DNA of 64,000 nucleotides, taken from Aliivibrio fischeri (GTDB lineage Bacteria; Pseudomonadota; Gammaproteobacteria; Enterobacterales; Vibrionaceae). The stretch is from assembly GCA_038993745.2 (NCBI GenBank), contig CP160629.1, forward strand, positions 1,178,001 through 1,242,000, read 5' to 3'. The notes below the pieces were generated by a model. The model was not told where the DNA came from. It did no database searches and saw only the letters and a program-made list of their open reading frames with translations. Both the position numbers and the translations under genes were made by a program. This document shows positions 8,418-16,469 of the stretch, one piece after another; within the stretch, counting starts at the first letter, position 1; every line of letters begins with the position of its first letter.

Positions 8418-9356
8418 ATGAAGCATAAAATTCATCAGCTGGATCTTAATTTACTCAAAGTGTTTACGGTTTTATTAGAAGTTCGTAATACTCGAAAGGC
8501 ATCTGAACGTTTGTTTTTAAGCCAACCTGGTGTCAGTAGGGCACTTGCTCGATTAAGAGACTTCTTTGAAGATGAATTGTTTATACGCAGTCATTATGGC
8601 TTAACGCCAACCCCTAAGGCATTAGAGATTGGAGATAATATTGCGCCTGCAATGACTTTACTTTTTTCTGCTTTAGAACCATCAGATAAATTTGATAGTT
8701 CACAGTTAGAGGGAAGAATAAATATCGCTATGAATGGTTTTATTGCTCCGTCCATTGCTTCTAATTTGTGTGGCATTATTTTAGAAAAAGCACCAAATGT
8801 TGAAGTGGTATTTTCTAATTGGGACAGAGCAACGCCTGAAAATATTTTGCATGATCAAATACAGTTAGGTTTAAATTATTTTCCATTAGAAATTTCAAAA
8901 CAGCTTTCTCAGTCGGTACTGACCACCGATCGTTTTGTATTGATTGGACGTAAAGAACACCCTCTAATTACGGGTGAGGAAAGCTTTGAAAATGCAGCTC
9001 AATTAGATATTGCGACGCTTGTTATCCCAAATTGGAATGAGCATAAAGCTTATGTAGTTAATTCTTTAAAATCATTAAATAAAGAATGTCGCATGAGGCT
9101 GAGAAGCAGTTACCTTGATGTCATTTTAAATTCAATACAACGAACGGATATGCTTTTTCCATGCTCAGAATCATTAGCAAATACCTTAGGTAGTGACTTT
9201 CAGAAACTACTATTGCCAGATGATGTTATTCAACCGGGTGGAGAAATAGGGCTTGTTGTAGCGAGTAAAAATCGGAGAACTCCTTTAATTAAATGGTTAA
9301 AGGAGTGTACTCAAGAGGCGGCCGCTGAGATTAAAACTTATAATTTAAGCCAGTAG
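8418..9356 (+). CDS. LysR-family regulator (NodD/LeuO-like group)
   Basis: A 312-residue LysR regulator beginning with the HQLDLNLLKVFTVLLEVRN motif typical of the NodD/LeuO/SyrM branch, helix-turn-helix at about residues 20-60 (RKASERLFLSQPGVSRALARL), and an effector domain from about 95. Divergent from the DUF1254 pair, which it probably regulates. Its 3' end overlaps the 3' end of the convergent DUF2860 gene by 26 bp. Confidence 0.9.
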   Translation: MKHKIHQLDLNLLKVFTVLLEVRNTRKASERLFLSQPGVSRALARLRDFFEDELFIRSHYGLTPTPKALEIGDNIAPAMTLLFSALEPSDKFDSSQLEGRINIAMNGFIAPSIASNLCGIILEKAPNVEVVFSNWDRATPENILHDQIQLGLNYFPLEISKQLSQSVLTTDRFVLIGRKEHPLITGEESFENAAQLDIATLVIPNWNEHKAYVVNSLKSLNKECRMRLRSSYLDVILNSIQRTDMLFPCSESLANTLGSDFQKLLLPDDVIQPGGEIGLVVASKNRRTPLIKWLKECTQEAAAEIKTYNLSQ

Positions 9357-10283
9357 AAATAATGTATTCAGAGTTATCGTAGAAAGTGATATTTGATTGT
9401 TCTGTGCCATATCCAGCAAAAGCAACGAGCGACCAATCTTTCCAATCCATGATATTTTTGTATTCATAAGCAGCAAACAAACTGAGTTTATTATTCTCAC
9501 GTGTTTTATTATAAATCGGATTTGTCGATTCATATTGACGTTGAGCATAACCGGCAGTTAATACAATTTGATGTCTTTGCATTAATTTAAATACGCTGAG
9601 TTCTACACCGTATTGGTCGTATGAATTTGCTTTACCCTCGCAGAAGAGGATTGATAAATAATCGATGGCATCACAAGCATTGTTCTGCTTAGTGGTTGTC
9701 TATATTGTCCTTTTAAATAAATCGTATTAGCGTCGCGTTTTAACTCATCGATAACCTTGTCGGTGTCTATTTCTTTTGTTGCAAAGGCACTATCAAGGCT
9801 AAAGTTTGAACCTGCAATATTTTTCAATTGAAAACGAAATGCATTGCCTGATTCATCTGTTTTTGTTCGAGATTGATTGACTAAATATGGGTTTTCCCAC
9901 GTCTCACTTGACATGATAGTAGGAAGAATAGCGAAATCCATGACCATTCTGGATTCAAATTGATATCTATAACCTACCTCTAACACAACAATACCTGTTG
10001 CCACATCCTGACGGCTTGTACCTGTATATACTTGCTGATTTAGTGCATCACCAAAGGTGTAAGTGATGCTTCCTAGTGGGAACGCAAGAAAACTATCTTC
10101 AGAGGTTGGTGCTTGAGTGTTAGATGAAATTGTGTCACTTCCTTCAGTATTGAAGTTAGATGTCGATGAAGCAAAGCCTGCGGTAATTGCTATTTCACCA
10201 CTGACACCTTCTTGATCTGCAAGTTGAGCCATTACTGGAGATGCTGTTACACATAACATAAGCGATAACTTACGTAAATTCAT
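9331..10283 (-). pseudogene. DUF2860 outer-membrane beta-barrel protein, frameshifted
   Basis: Signal peptide (ending PVMAQ) followed by a DUF2860 barrel of the Vibrio type: AGFASSTSNFNTEG, FPLGSITYTFGDALNQQVYTG. The first frame ends prematurely at 9603, but the adjacent frame continues exactly as the family should (GKANSYDQYGVELSVFK, then a terminal strand ending GLNYKF). One base is missing near 9638-9642 (GCGAGGGTAAA on the minus strand). Restored length about 317 residues, which fits the family. Either a sequence error or a recent loss; I favour error because seven other genes here show the same defect. The role is probably a porin or surface barrel, with unknown substrate. Confidence 0.85.
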
Positions 10284-10372
10284 GAATAGTCAATCCTAGT
10301 GTTATTATTATTTAATTAACTATATTGAAACAGTAACGCAGGAATATATCAACAAAGAAGTCGAAGTAAAAA

Positions 10373-11194
10373 TTATAAACTTTGTTTATATTGCTTTGGA
10401 GTAGCAGCAACAACACTTTTAAAATTGCGATGGAAGTGGCTTTGGTCTGTAAAACCAAGATCTGTCGCAATAGATGCAATGTTTTCCCCATTTTTTAATA
10501 ATGATTTAGCTTTATTTATTCGCATAACAATTTGGTAAGCATGAGGTGTAATTCCGTATTGTTTTCTGAATGAGTGGATAAGGTAGAATTCACTTAATCC
10601 AGATACTTCAGCAATCTCAGAAATAGAAATATTCTTATCAAAGTTATCTGAAATATATTGATATGCACAATCGATCGCCTTTTTAGAAATGACATCAAGA
10701 GAAGGGTTGTTTGTATCTTTTAAAATCAATTCAGAAAAAAAGTTGATTGCTGTCTGTTCTACTTTTATTTTTGATTCATCTTCTATAAGAGTATGAGACA
10801 GAGATTGAAAACCTCTATAAATGAAAGGGCAATCAGTATGGGTTATTTGAAAGGGTCTGAATGTATTGTTGTTATCATTTAATATTTGAGATTGTAACTT
10901 TGCAATCCACTCTGGTTCTACGTAGAGCATTTTATAACTCCAATTGGTTCCTTTCTGTGGATTACAGGAGTGAACTTCTTCGGGGTTAACTATTACCGTA
11001 GAACCAGGGGATATCGTTTGTTTTTTATTTTGATTGAAATACTCACTAATCCCACTATCCACGACACCAATTGAAAATTCTTGATGTGTATGTTTTTTAT
11101 AGCAGGCGCTTGAATTACTTGAATAACGTAATTCAAACGGAAGAATTGATGATCTTAAAAAGTGAGGATTTGAATTAGCCAACATAACGTCCAT
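10373..11194 (-). CDS. AraC-family transcriptional regulator
   Basis: A 273-residue regulator: N-terminal cupin-like effector domain (about 20-100; HTHQEFSIGVV and the PGSTVIVNPEEVHSC segment) and C-terminal double helix-turn-helix (about 170-270; ISISEIAEVSGLSEFYLIHSF and FTDQSHFHRNFK). It is the last gene of a six-gene operon, 2 bp after the LysE gene. AraC-LysE pairs of this type commonly control export of amino acids or analogues. The ATG used lacks a clear ribosome site; the ATG at 11185, with GGA before it, is an alternative. Confidence 0.9.
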   Translation of the reverse strand: MDVMLANSNPHFLRSSILPFELRYSSNSSACYKKHTHQEFSIGVVDSGISEYFNQNKKQTISPGSTVIVNPEEVHSCNPQKGTNWSYKMLYVEPEWIAKLQSQILNDNNNTFRPFQITHTDCPFIYRGFQSLSHTLIEDESKIKVEQTAINFFSELILKDTNNPSLDVISKKAIDCAYQYISDNFDKNISISEIAEVSGLSEFYLIHSFRKQYGITPHAYQIVMRINKAKSLLKNGENIASIATDLGFTDQSHFHRNFKSVVAATPKQYKQSL

Positions 11195-11196
11195 TA

Positions 11197-11802
11197 TTAT
11201 TTTGATATAAAGAATACATACACTACTGTTAGTGCGAGCAACCCTCCCATAATACGATTAAATAACTTATAGTGGATAGGATGTTCGAGATACTTTCCAA
11301 TGGTAAGGCCTAATAAGGCCCAAGTTGATATACAGCAGTAACATACGATAAAAAATATCACACTAAATGCCCCGAGATCTTCGAGTGGAATCACACCGTT
11401 GCTAGAAAATACGGTTACCCCTGAAAGTGAAACAATCCAAGCTTTAGGGTTAAGCCATTGACACAAAAGGCCTTGGAACATAGTAGGAGCGTCGTTTTTC
11501 TTTGTTTCATCCTGTTCAGTTTTACTGCTTGTTGCAACCTTATAAGCCAAATAAAGTAAGAAAGCACTGCCAAGATAATTAAGTACTTGTGTTGCAGTAT
11601 GTGAACCATCAAAGGCTTGTATCAATCCTAAACCTAAAATAATAAGAATAGACACAAACCCAATAGTAGCACCAAAAATATGTGGAATAGTCCTTACATA
11701 ACCGTGATTTGCCCCAGTAATGGTTGCTAGAATATTTACAGGCCCAGGGGAGAGTGAAGTAACCAAGGCGAACATCGCCATAGCAAGAAATAAAGTCATC
11801 AT
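11197..11802 (-). CDS. LysE/RhtB-family exporter
   Basis: A 201-residue inner-membrane exporter with about six hydrophobic helices. The family's N-terminal signature is present (TSLSPGPVNILATITGANHG), as is the conserved LLCQWLNPKAW segment in the middle. AAGGACAA precedes two adjacent ATGs (11802 and 11799). It sits 6 bp after the molybdopterin-domain gene and 2 bp before the AraC gene, so it probably exports the product, or a toxic intermediate, of the upstream genes. The substrate class (amino acid or derivative) is inferred from the family. Confidence 0.9.
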   Translation of the reverse strand: MMTLFLAMAMFALVTSLSPGPVNILATITGANHGYVRTIPHIFGATIGFVSILIILGLGLIQAFDGSHTATQVLNYLGSAFLLYLAYKVATSSKTEQDETKKNDAPTMFQGLLCQWLNPKAWIVSLSGVTVFSSNGVIPLEDLGAFSVIFFIVCYCCISTWALLGLTIGKYLEHPIHYKLFNRIMGGLLALTVVYVFFISK

Positions 11803-11808
11803 TTGTCC

Positions 11809-12450
11809 TTAAAATTCAGTGACCTCACCGGTTCCATCAATGAAACGGTGCTCTTGTAAATCAACAATTTTGTAGCGTTTTGCTTTGATTTTCCCTTCTT
11901 TACAATATCCTGCTTTTGCTTCCCAAAAGCCCGAGTTAAATTCGGTGGTGAAGTGTAATTCAGAAAGGCATTTAACCCCTTTGTAGCGGTAAAGTGAAAA
12001 GTCGATTAGCCTAAGAGGGTATCCTTCTTCAAGGCTTAATGGCTCTCCATCTACATCCCAAACCAACATCGCTCGATTTGTTATGGCTTGTGAATAAGAC
12101 AGTGTCGAATCGTATTGTCCTTTATCTGTACCAAAGCTTAATTGCTTTAAAAAATGGCTAGTGTATTTGTTCGGATCGATGTCGAGATATTTCATTACAT
12201 CAGCCAGTAGTACACCAGTCCACGTACGACGAATACTCCAATTACATACGCACACAACACGGCGATTCTCAGTGATTGGCGCTATATTTTTAAGTTCATC
12301 TAATGTGATTTCTAGCGGTTTACTTTCATTAGGTAAAAAGACTTTTAATACCTTGGGTGTATTTTCATGCGTTTCTTGTGGCCCTTCTTGATAATATCTT
12401 AGAGACGACGGTTTTTTTTCAATAAAAGGGGTCTTTTCAAACTGTTCCAT
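11809..12450 (-). CDS. Molybdopterin-binding oxidoreductase-domain protein (YedY/sulfite-oxidase fold)
   Basis: A 213-residue protein made of one oxidoreductase molybdopterin-binding domain. Recognisable parts are VVCVCNWS (Cys67 aligns with the Mo-ligand cysteine of YedY-type proteins; Cys69 is extra), TWTGVLLADVM, and GYPLRLIDFSLYRYKGVKCL, the family's conserved PLRLxxPxxYGxKxxKW region. No signal peptide or Tat motif is visible, unlike MsrP/YedY, so a cytoplasmic location is likely. It lies between the SUMF1-like and LysE genes. The substrate is unknown; it may also be a domain that has lost cofactor binding. Confidence 0.8.
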   Translation of the reverse strand: MEQFEKTPFIEKKPSSLRYYQEGPQETHENTPKVLKVFLPNESKPLEITLDELKNIAPITENRRVVCVCNWSIRRTWTGVLLADVMKYLDIDPNKYTSHFLKQLSFGTDKGQYDSTLSYSQAITNRAMLVWDVDGEPLSLEEGYPLRLIDFSLYRYKGVKCLSELHFTTEFNSGFWEAKAGYCKEGKIKAKRYKIVDLQEHRFIDGTGEVTEF

Positions 12451-12463
12451 ACAACCTCACAAC

Positions 12464-13221
12464 CTACTCTGTAATGTTTTTTACACAACGAAAACCAACA
12501 ATATTATCTCTTACCGTTGGGGGATAATTATCTCTGCTGGTGCTGCGCATATAATTTTCATCGTGTAAGCCTGAACCGCCTCTCACCACATGATCAAAAG
12601 AGATGTCTAAAATACAAAGTGGATCAACATGGTTATCATCCCATGCATAATTTGGTAAATAATTATCTAAACACCATTCTGCAAGGTTTCCCCCATATCT
12701 ATACAACCAAAAGGAGATCGGTTTTGTGGATGAGCATCCCAGTCTGTTGAGCTTCGATTAAATTCAACTGGTTCACAATCGGGAGCGAAATTCGCGATAT
12801 TTAAATCTGGCTCTGTATTTCCCCAAGGATACATACGGTTATCATTTCCTTTTGCTGCGTATTCCCACTGCGATTCAGTTGGAAGTTCTTTACCAACAAA
12901 ACAAGCAAAAGCTTGAGCTTCATGCCAACTGATCCCTGTGACTGGTTTTTTATCCCCATTCCAATTGGGATCATTCCAATATAAAGGTTCAGTAATATTG
13001 TGCTCTTGGATGAATTTGAATCCCGTTGTTGACCAATATCTAGGGTCTGAATAACCACCTTGCTCAATAAAAACACGGTAATCTTTATTTAATACTGGGT
13101 GTATATCCATAAAGAATGGAGATAGTGAGATGGTTTTTATTGGTTGCTCATCAGAACTTAAAATCGACCCTCTTTGGTAAGGTTGACCTGAAATTAGTAC
13201 CATATTATTCATTATACTCAT
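12464..13221 (-). pseudogene. SUMF1/FGE-sulfatase-domain protein, frameshifted
   Basis: Formylglycine-generating-enzyme-like fold: M..ISGQPYQRGS, the PVTGISWHEAQAFACFVGKELPTE segment split across its conserved W-E-A-Q-A-F-A-C core, QWEYAAKG..YPWG, and after a frame change DMGGNLAEWCLDN, RGGS and GFRCV. The first frame runs off at 12667 and the second resumes at the same point. The break is in a G5 tract near 12690; six G would restore the DMGGNLAEW motif. The restored protein is about 251 residues. The two catalytic cysteines of true FGE (within RGGSW-C...Y-C-R) are replaced here (RGGSGLHDENYMR), so it is probably not a copper-dependent FGE; non-catalytic or iron-dependent roles as in other SUMF1-domain proteins are possible. 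Third gene of the operon. Confidence 0.85.
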
Positions 13222-13225
13222 CTTA

Positions 13226-13621
13226 TTAACCCCAAGTTTCCAGTGTGTTTATTGATGATTTTTTGGTGCCATAAATTGCGATACCAAGGTATTCAATATC
13301 TTCAGGTCTCGTTGCTGCAAGTTTGTCTGAATAGTCTTGGTAGTTTTTGGTTGTTTGAGCCACATTAGAAAAATCAACTAATGTGGCTTCTTCTTTTAAA
13401 GATGCTCTTATTTCTTTTATTTTATGAGAAGAGCTTGCCAATATAGGGATCGGAATCGATGTGATTCCGGTATGGATCTCCCCATTTTTATTGACGTTAT
13501 CAGCACCAATCAGTTCGGGGTGCAATTTACCTAGCGATAATGTTAGAACGGCCGCAGTATTCGCAATTAACCCTTGTGGTAGAGCTTTATCTATTACGAG
13601 TACGCATTTGTGGTTATCCAT
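13226..13621 (-). CDS. DUF2000-family protein (peptidyl-tRNA-hydrolase-2-like fold)
   Basis: A 131-residue protein with the DUF2000 pattern: CVLVIDKALPQGLIANTAAV, then LGKLHPELIGADN, a central IPIPILASS strand and a C-terminal YLGIAIYGTK. DUF2000 proteins resemble Pth2, but their function is not known. Overlaps the upstream BacA-like gene by 28 bp and is 4 bp from the SUMF1-like gene, so tightly coupled in the operon. Confidence 0.85.
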   Translation of the reverse strand: MDNHKCVLVIDKALPQGLIANTAAVLTLSLGKLHPELIGADNVNKNGEIHTGITSIPIPILASSSHKIKEIRASLKEEATLVDFSNVAQTTKNYQDYSDKLAATRPEDIEYLGIAIYGTKKSSINTLETWG

Positions 13622-14252
13622 TTAGCCTTTTCCTTTTGACGTTGTTGGTTTTTTATAAAAAGTGCCCATGTCATATTTATTGTTAGGGGCGCTGAAATTT
13701 TCTTTAATTGGTATAGTGCGATTGAATCCGAGTTAACAAGACAGCAATCAGAATGTCCTTCAGCAACATGAATGGCAGCTTGACTAGTTGACGTTGAAAG
13801 ACGGATGTTAAAGCGAGCGTTTGATAAATCGATAACGCTTGGATTGGCTGTTTTTATCAAGTCATCTAAACGAGAAAGTGGAGCATGATGTGTATCTATA
13901 TTGATGATTTCGTTATTGTTCACTTTTTGCTGTAGTGCATTTATGTCTTTACAGCAAAGATGATAAGCAGGGGAGAAAAAAAGAAGGAACCAGAAAGTAA
14001 TGTCTTTGGGTTCATATAGAAAAAGTCAGTTTTTTGATATGCATTTGCAACTAATAAGGCTGCGCTATCGGATAACTCAACATAGTCTGATGCCTCTTCA
14101 AACGTATCGAAAAGCAGTATTTTTAATGGGCGATTGATAAGAGTCGAAAAATAGTTTGCGGCGGCTTCACTGCTTGAGCTCTTAGGGCCAAGCGTAGCAA
14201 CCGTGCTGATATCGTTATTATCTCTAAGCCAAAAATAATTTTGATCCATCAT
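13594..14252 (-). pseudogene. Prephenate dehydratase-like / BacA-like protein, frameshifted
   Basis: First gene of the operon. The N-terminal half contains VATLGPKSSSSEAAANYF and LFDTFEEA, then ANAYQKTDFFYMNP, matching from memory the prephenate-dehydratase fold and specifically bacilysin-pathway BacA (TLGPEGTSSEYAA, DTFES, HAYDGIKHFYMRP). The frame is lost in a T7 tract at about 13977-13983; the next frame continues as SPAYHLCCKDINALQQK and then a second subdomain with STSTSQAAIHVAEGHSDCCLVN and a final MTWALFIKN. Restored length about 218 residues, similar to BacA. A prephenate decarboxylase or a ligand-binding protein are both possible. No ACT domain. Confidence 0.82.
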
Positions 14253-14391
14253 TCTTTACTAATCCATTTGTAATTTTTATTAGATTAATTCAATGAGATA
14301 GAGTGATATTGTACAAAATTGCTTTTTGAATCTAATTAATAAATAACTTTTAAAGCGGAAGATAAAGGCAGATACTTCGACTCTTGTTAAG

Positions 14392-14412
14392 CACTGTTGT
14401 CTATAAACAGTG
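14392..14412. repeat. Inverted repeat in the divergent region upstream of the DUF2127 gene
   Basis: CACTGTT and AACAGTG form a perfect 7-bp inverted repeat with a 7-nt spacer. It may be an operator for the divergent promoters of the BacA-like operon and the DUF2127 gene, or a leader hairpin. Confidence 0.4.
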
Positions 14413-14436
14413 TTCATCGTTATAAAAGAGAAAAAC

Positions 14437-14910
14437 ATGAAAGTAGTAAAAAAAGGGTTGCGAGCCGTTGCGGTATTAGAGGCTTGTAAAGGTATAGCAT
14501 CTCTTTTGGTTGGATTTGGTTTGCATGTTCTTGCTGGTCATAATATGCGTCAACTTGCTGAAAATATCGTTAGTCGTTTGCATTTGAATCCGGCAGGGCA
14601 TCTTCCTAGTATTTTTATTCATGCTGCTAGCGGATTAACTGATGCACGAATGGGGTTATTAGCTATTGGCGCATTAGTTTATTCTGCAATTCGGTTAGTT
14701 GAAGCTTATGGTTTATGGCAAGGTCTTGTATGGACTGAATGGTTTGCTTTGGTGAGCGGCGCTATCTATTTACCTTTTGAAATTTATGAAATGATTTTTC
14801 ATACAAATCTTTTGGGTATTGGTGTCTTTTTTATTAACGTATTTATTGTGGCTTATATGGCATATGCGCTGTATAACGAAAGAAAAATGCAAAGGGAACA
14901 CTCACTATAA
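14437..14910 (+). CDS. DUF2127-family membrane protein
   Basis: A 157-residue inner-membrane protein; start at MKVVKKGLRAVAVLEACKG because AAAAGAG precedes this ATG. The N-terminal GLRAVAVLEACKGI...LVGFG, the central SGLTDARMGLLAIGALVYSAIRL-type helix and the YLPFEIYE segment are the DUF2127 pattern. About four hydrophobic helices. Function unknown. It is transcribed divergently from the six-gene operon and stands alone. Confidence 0.88.
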   Translation: MKVVKKGLRAVAVLEACKGIASLLVGFGLHVLAGHNMRQLAENIVSRLHLNPAGHLPSIFIHAASGLTDARMGLLAIGALVYSAIRLVEAYGLWQGLVWTEWFALVSGAIYLPFEIYEMIFHTNLLGIGVFFINVFIVAYMAYALYNERKMQREHSL

Positions 14911-15003
14911 TCTTTAGTTCATTGTTGCTCATTTGTGCTGATATTTTACTATCCGAGCATTTATATGTTCGGATCAGTATTGTTCCACACAAGTAAATGA
15001 TAT

Positions 15004-15588
15004 TTAGAATGGGTAGTGACTAAACATATTATCCAGCATATTCTGTAATGGAAGGTCGCTATCTACAGTGCGTGCGTAGGTTCTTAATCCTGCTATTTGG
15101 ACCTGAACAAATTGAGCAAGCTGTTTTGTATCTTTCTCTTTCTCTATTTCTCCAATCTCTTGCGCTTGTTTTAATACCTTTTCAAATTCAGATTCCATTA
15201 TCTTCAAAGAGCGTTTTGCTTCAGTTAATAATTCTTCATTTTCATTCGTTAACTCAGTGACCGTTTTTACTAACATGCACATGCCACTTGGCGCACTAGA
15301 GCGTTTCTCTACAACAATGTTATGAATAAATGACTTAAGCCCCAGTAAAGGAGATTTTTGTTCATGACAGCATTGTTCTAAATGCAAAATACCAGATTGA
15401 GTGTAACGCTGTAACGATTCTTTAAATAATCCTTCTTTGCTGCCAAAGGTGGCATAAATACTTCCTGGACGCATATCTATCACTTCTTGAAGATTACGCA
15501 TTGATGTCCCATGGAATCCTTTCTCCCAATAAAGATCAACTGCTTTATCAACAACTTGTACGCGATCAAACTTCGAATTTTTAGCCAT
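15004..15588 (-). CDS. TetR-family transcriptional repressor
   Basis: A 194-residue TetR regulator: helix-turn-helix at about residues 8-55 (VDLYWEKGFHGTSMRNLQE, MRPGSIYATFGSKEGLF) and a C-terminal ligand domain of the TetR_C_16-like AcuR/YcdC-type group with a GMCMLV cysteine segment. Divergent from two glutathione transferase genes; two palindromic operators lie between. A likely role is repression of the GSTs, relieved by an electrophile or a reactive compound; the ligand is unknown. Confidence 0.92.
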   Translation of the reverse strand: MAKNSKFDRVQVVDKAVDLYWEKGFHGTSMRNLQEVIDMRPGSIYATFGSKEGLFKESLQRYTQSGILHLEQCCHEQKSPLLGLKSFIHNIVVEKRSSAPSGMCMLVKTVTELTNENEELLTEAKRSLKIMESEFEKVLKQAQEIGEIEKEKDTKQLAQFVQVQIAGLRTYARTVDSDLPLQNMLDNMFSHYPF

Positions 15589-15612
15589 AAGAATATGCCT
15601 TTAATAACTTTC

Positions 15613-15652
15613 TTGAACATTTGTTCAAATATTATCTTGAACGATCGTTCAA
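15613..15652. promoter_or_regulatory. Two tandem TetR-type operators
   Basis: TTGAACGATCGTTCAA (15637-15652) is a perfect 16-bp palindrome, and TTGAACATTTGTTCAA (15613-15628) is the same with one mismatch in symmetry. Both share TTGAAC...GTTCAA half-sites, and centres are 24 bp apart, about two helical turns. They lie between tetR and the first GST gene, the standard location for autorepression and control of the divergent operon. Confidence 0.85.
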
Positions 15653-15732
15653 GTCTAGTTATATTGTTTTTAGCCCAACGAATACCAGTCGGTTGTAATG
15701 CTGGTTTATTTTGTCATTAGAAGGATATCAAT

Positions 15733-16425
15733 ATGCTTAAGTTTTATTTTCATCAAACACCTAACCCAATGAAAATTGCATTATATTTAGCTGAAACTGA
15801 ATTGCCGTTTGAGTTAATGCCCGTAGATACATTAAAAGGTGAGCAGCATACAAAGGAATACCGAGCGATTAATCCAAATGAGAAAGCACCTGCAATCGTA
15901 GATGATGGAGTTCGTGTTTTTGATTCAAGTGCGATTTTACTTTATTTATCAGAAACGAGAGGAAAGCTTGGTGGCAAAGCAGAAGACCGCGCCGAGATGC
16001 TTTCATGGCTATTATTTATCGCTTCGGGTCTAGGTCCATTTTCCGGTCAGTCGGTACATTTCCGTCATTTTGCACCTGAAAAATTACCTTATGCAATCAA
16101 CCGCTATTTATCTGAAGCACAGCGTCACTATGACGTTTTGGATAAACACCTTGAAGGTCGTGAATATATTGTCGGTGATGAGTTTAGTATTGCGGATATT
16201 TCGGCATGGGGTTGGATTGATAAAGCGACAGTTGTTTTAGGTGAAGAGGGATTAGCTCCTTACCCAAATATTCAACGTTGGTTTGATGGTATCAATAGTC
16301 GTCCTGCTGTTGAAAAAGCACGGAATATAGCAAACAACGTTGAGTTTAAATCAGAGTTTGATGAAGAGGCTAATCGTTCTCTTTATCCGCAAAATTTTGC
16401 CAAAAGCGGAAGTGCTAAACACTAA
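15733..16425 (+). CDS. Glutathione S-transferase family protein
   Basis: A 230-residue cytoplasmic GST: thioredoxin-like N-terminal domain (about 1-80; HQTPNPMKIALYLAE and INPNEKAPAIVDDG, then the FDSSAILLYLSE glutathione-binding segment) and the helical C-terminal domain (about 90-210; GDEFSIADISAWGWID). AAGGA sits 7 nt before the ATG. Member of the YghU/YfcG (Nu-class-like) group by its N-P-N and SSAI patterns. First gene of a TetR-controlled pair; likely acts on electrophiles or peroxides. Confidence 0.92.
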   Translation: MLKFYFHQTPNPMKIALYLAETELPFELMPVDTLKGEQHTKEYRAINPNEKAPAIVDDGVRVFDSSAILLYLSETRGKLGGKAEDRAEMLSWLLFIASGLGPFSGQSVHFRHFAPEKLPYAINRYLSEAQRHYDVLDKHLEGREYIVGDEFSIADISAWGWIDKATVVLGEEGLAPYPNIQRWFDGINSRPAVEKARNIANNVEFKSEFDEEANRSLYPQNFAKSGSAKH

Positions 16426-16469
16426 TATTATTTTTATAAAAATAGTTATATCGTTTTTTAGGAGTCAGT

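Noticed and set aside
12517..12750. Plus-strand 77-residue frame over the SUMF1-like gene
   Set aside because: Cys/His-rich shadow of the real minus-strand gene.
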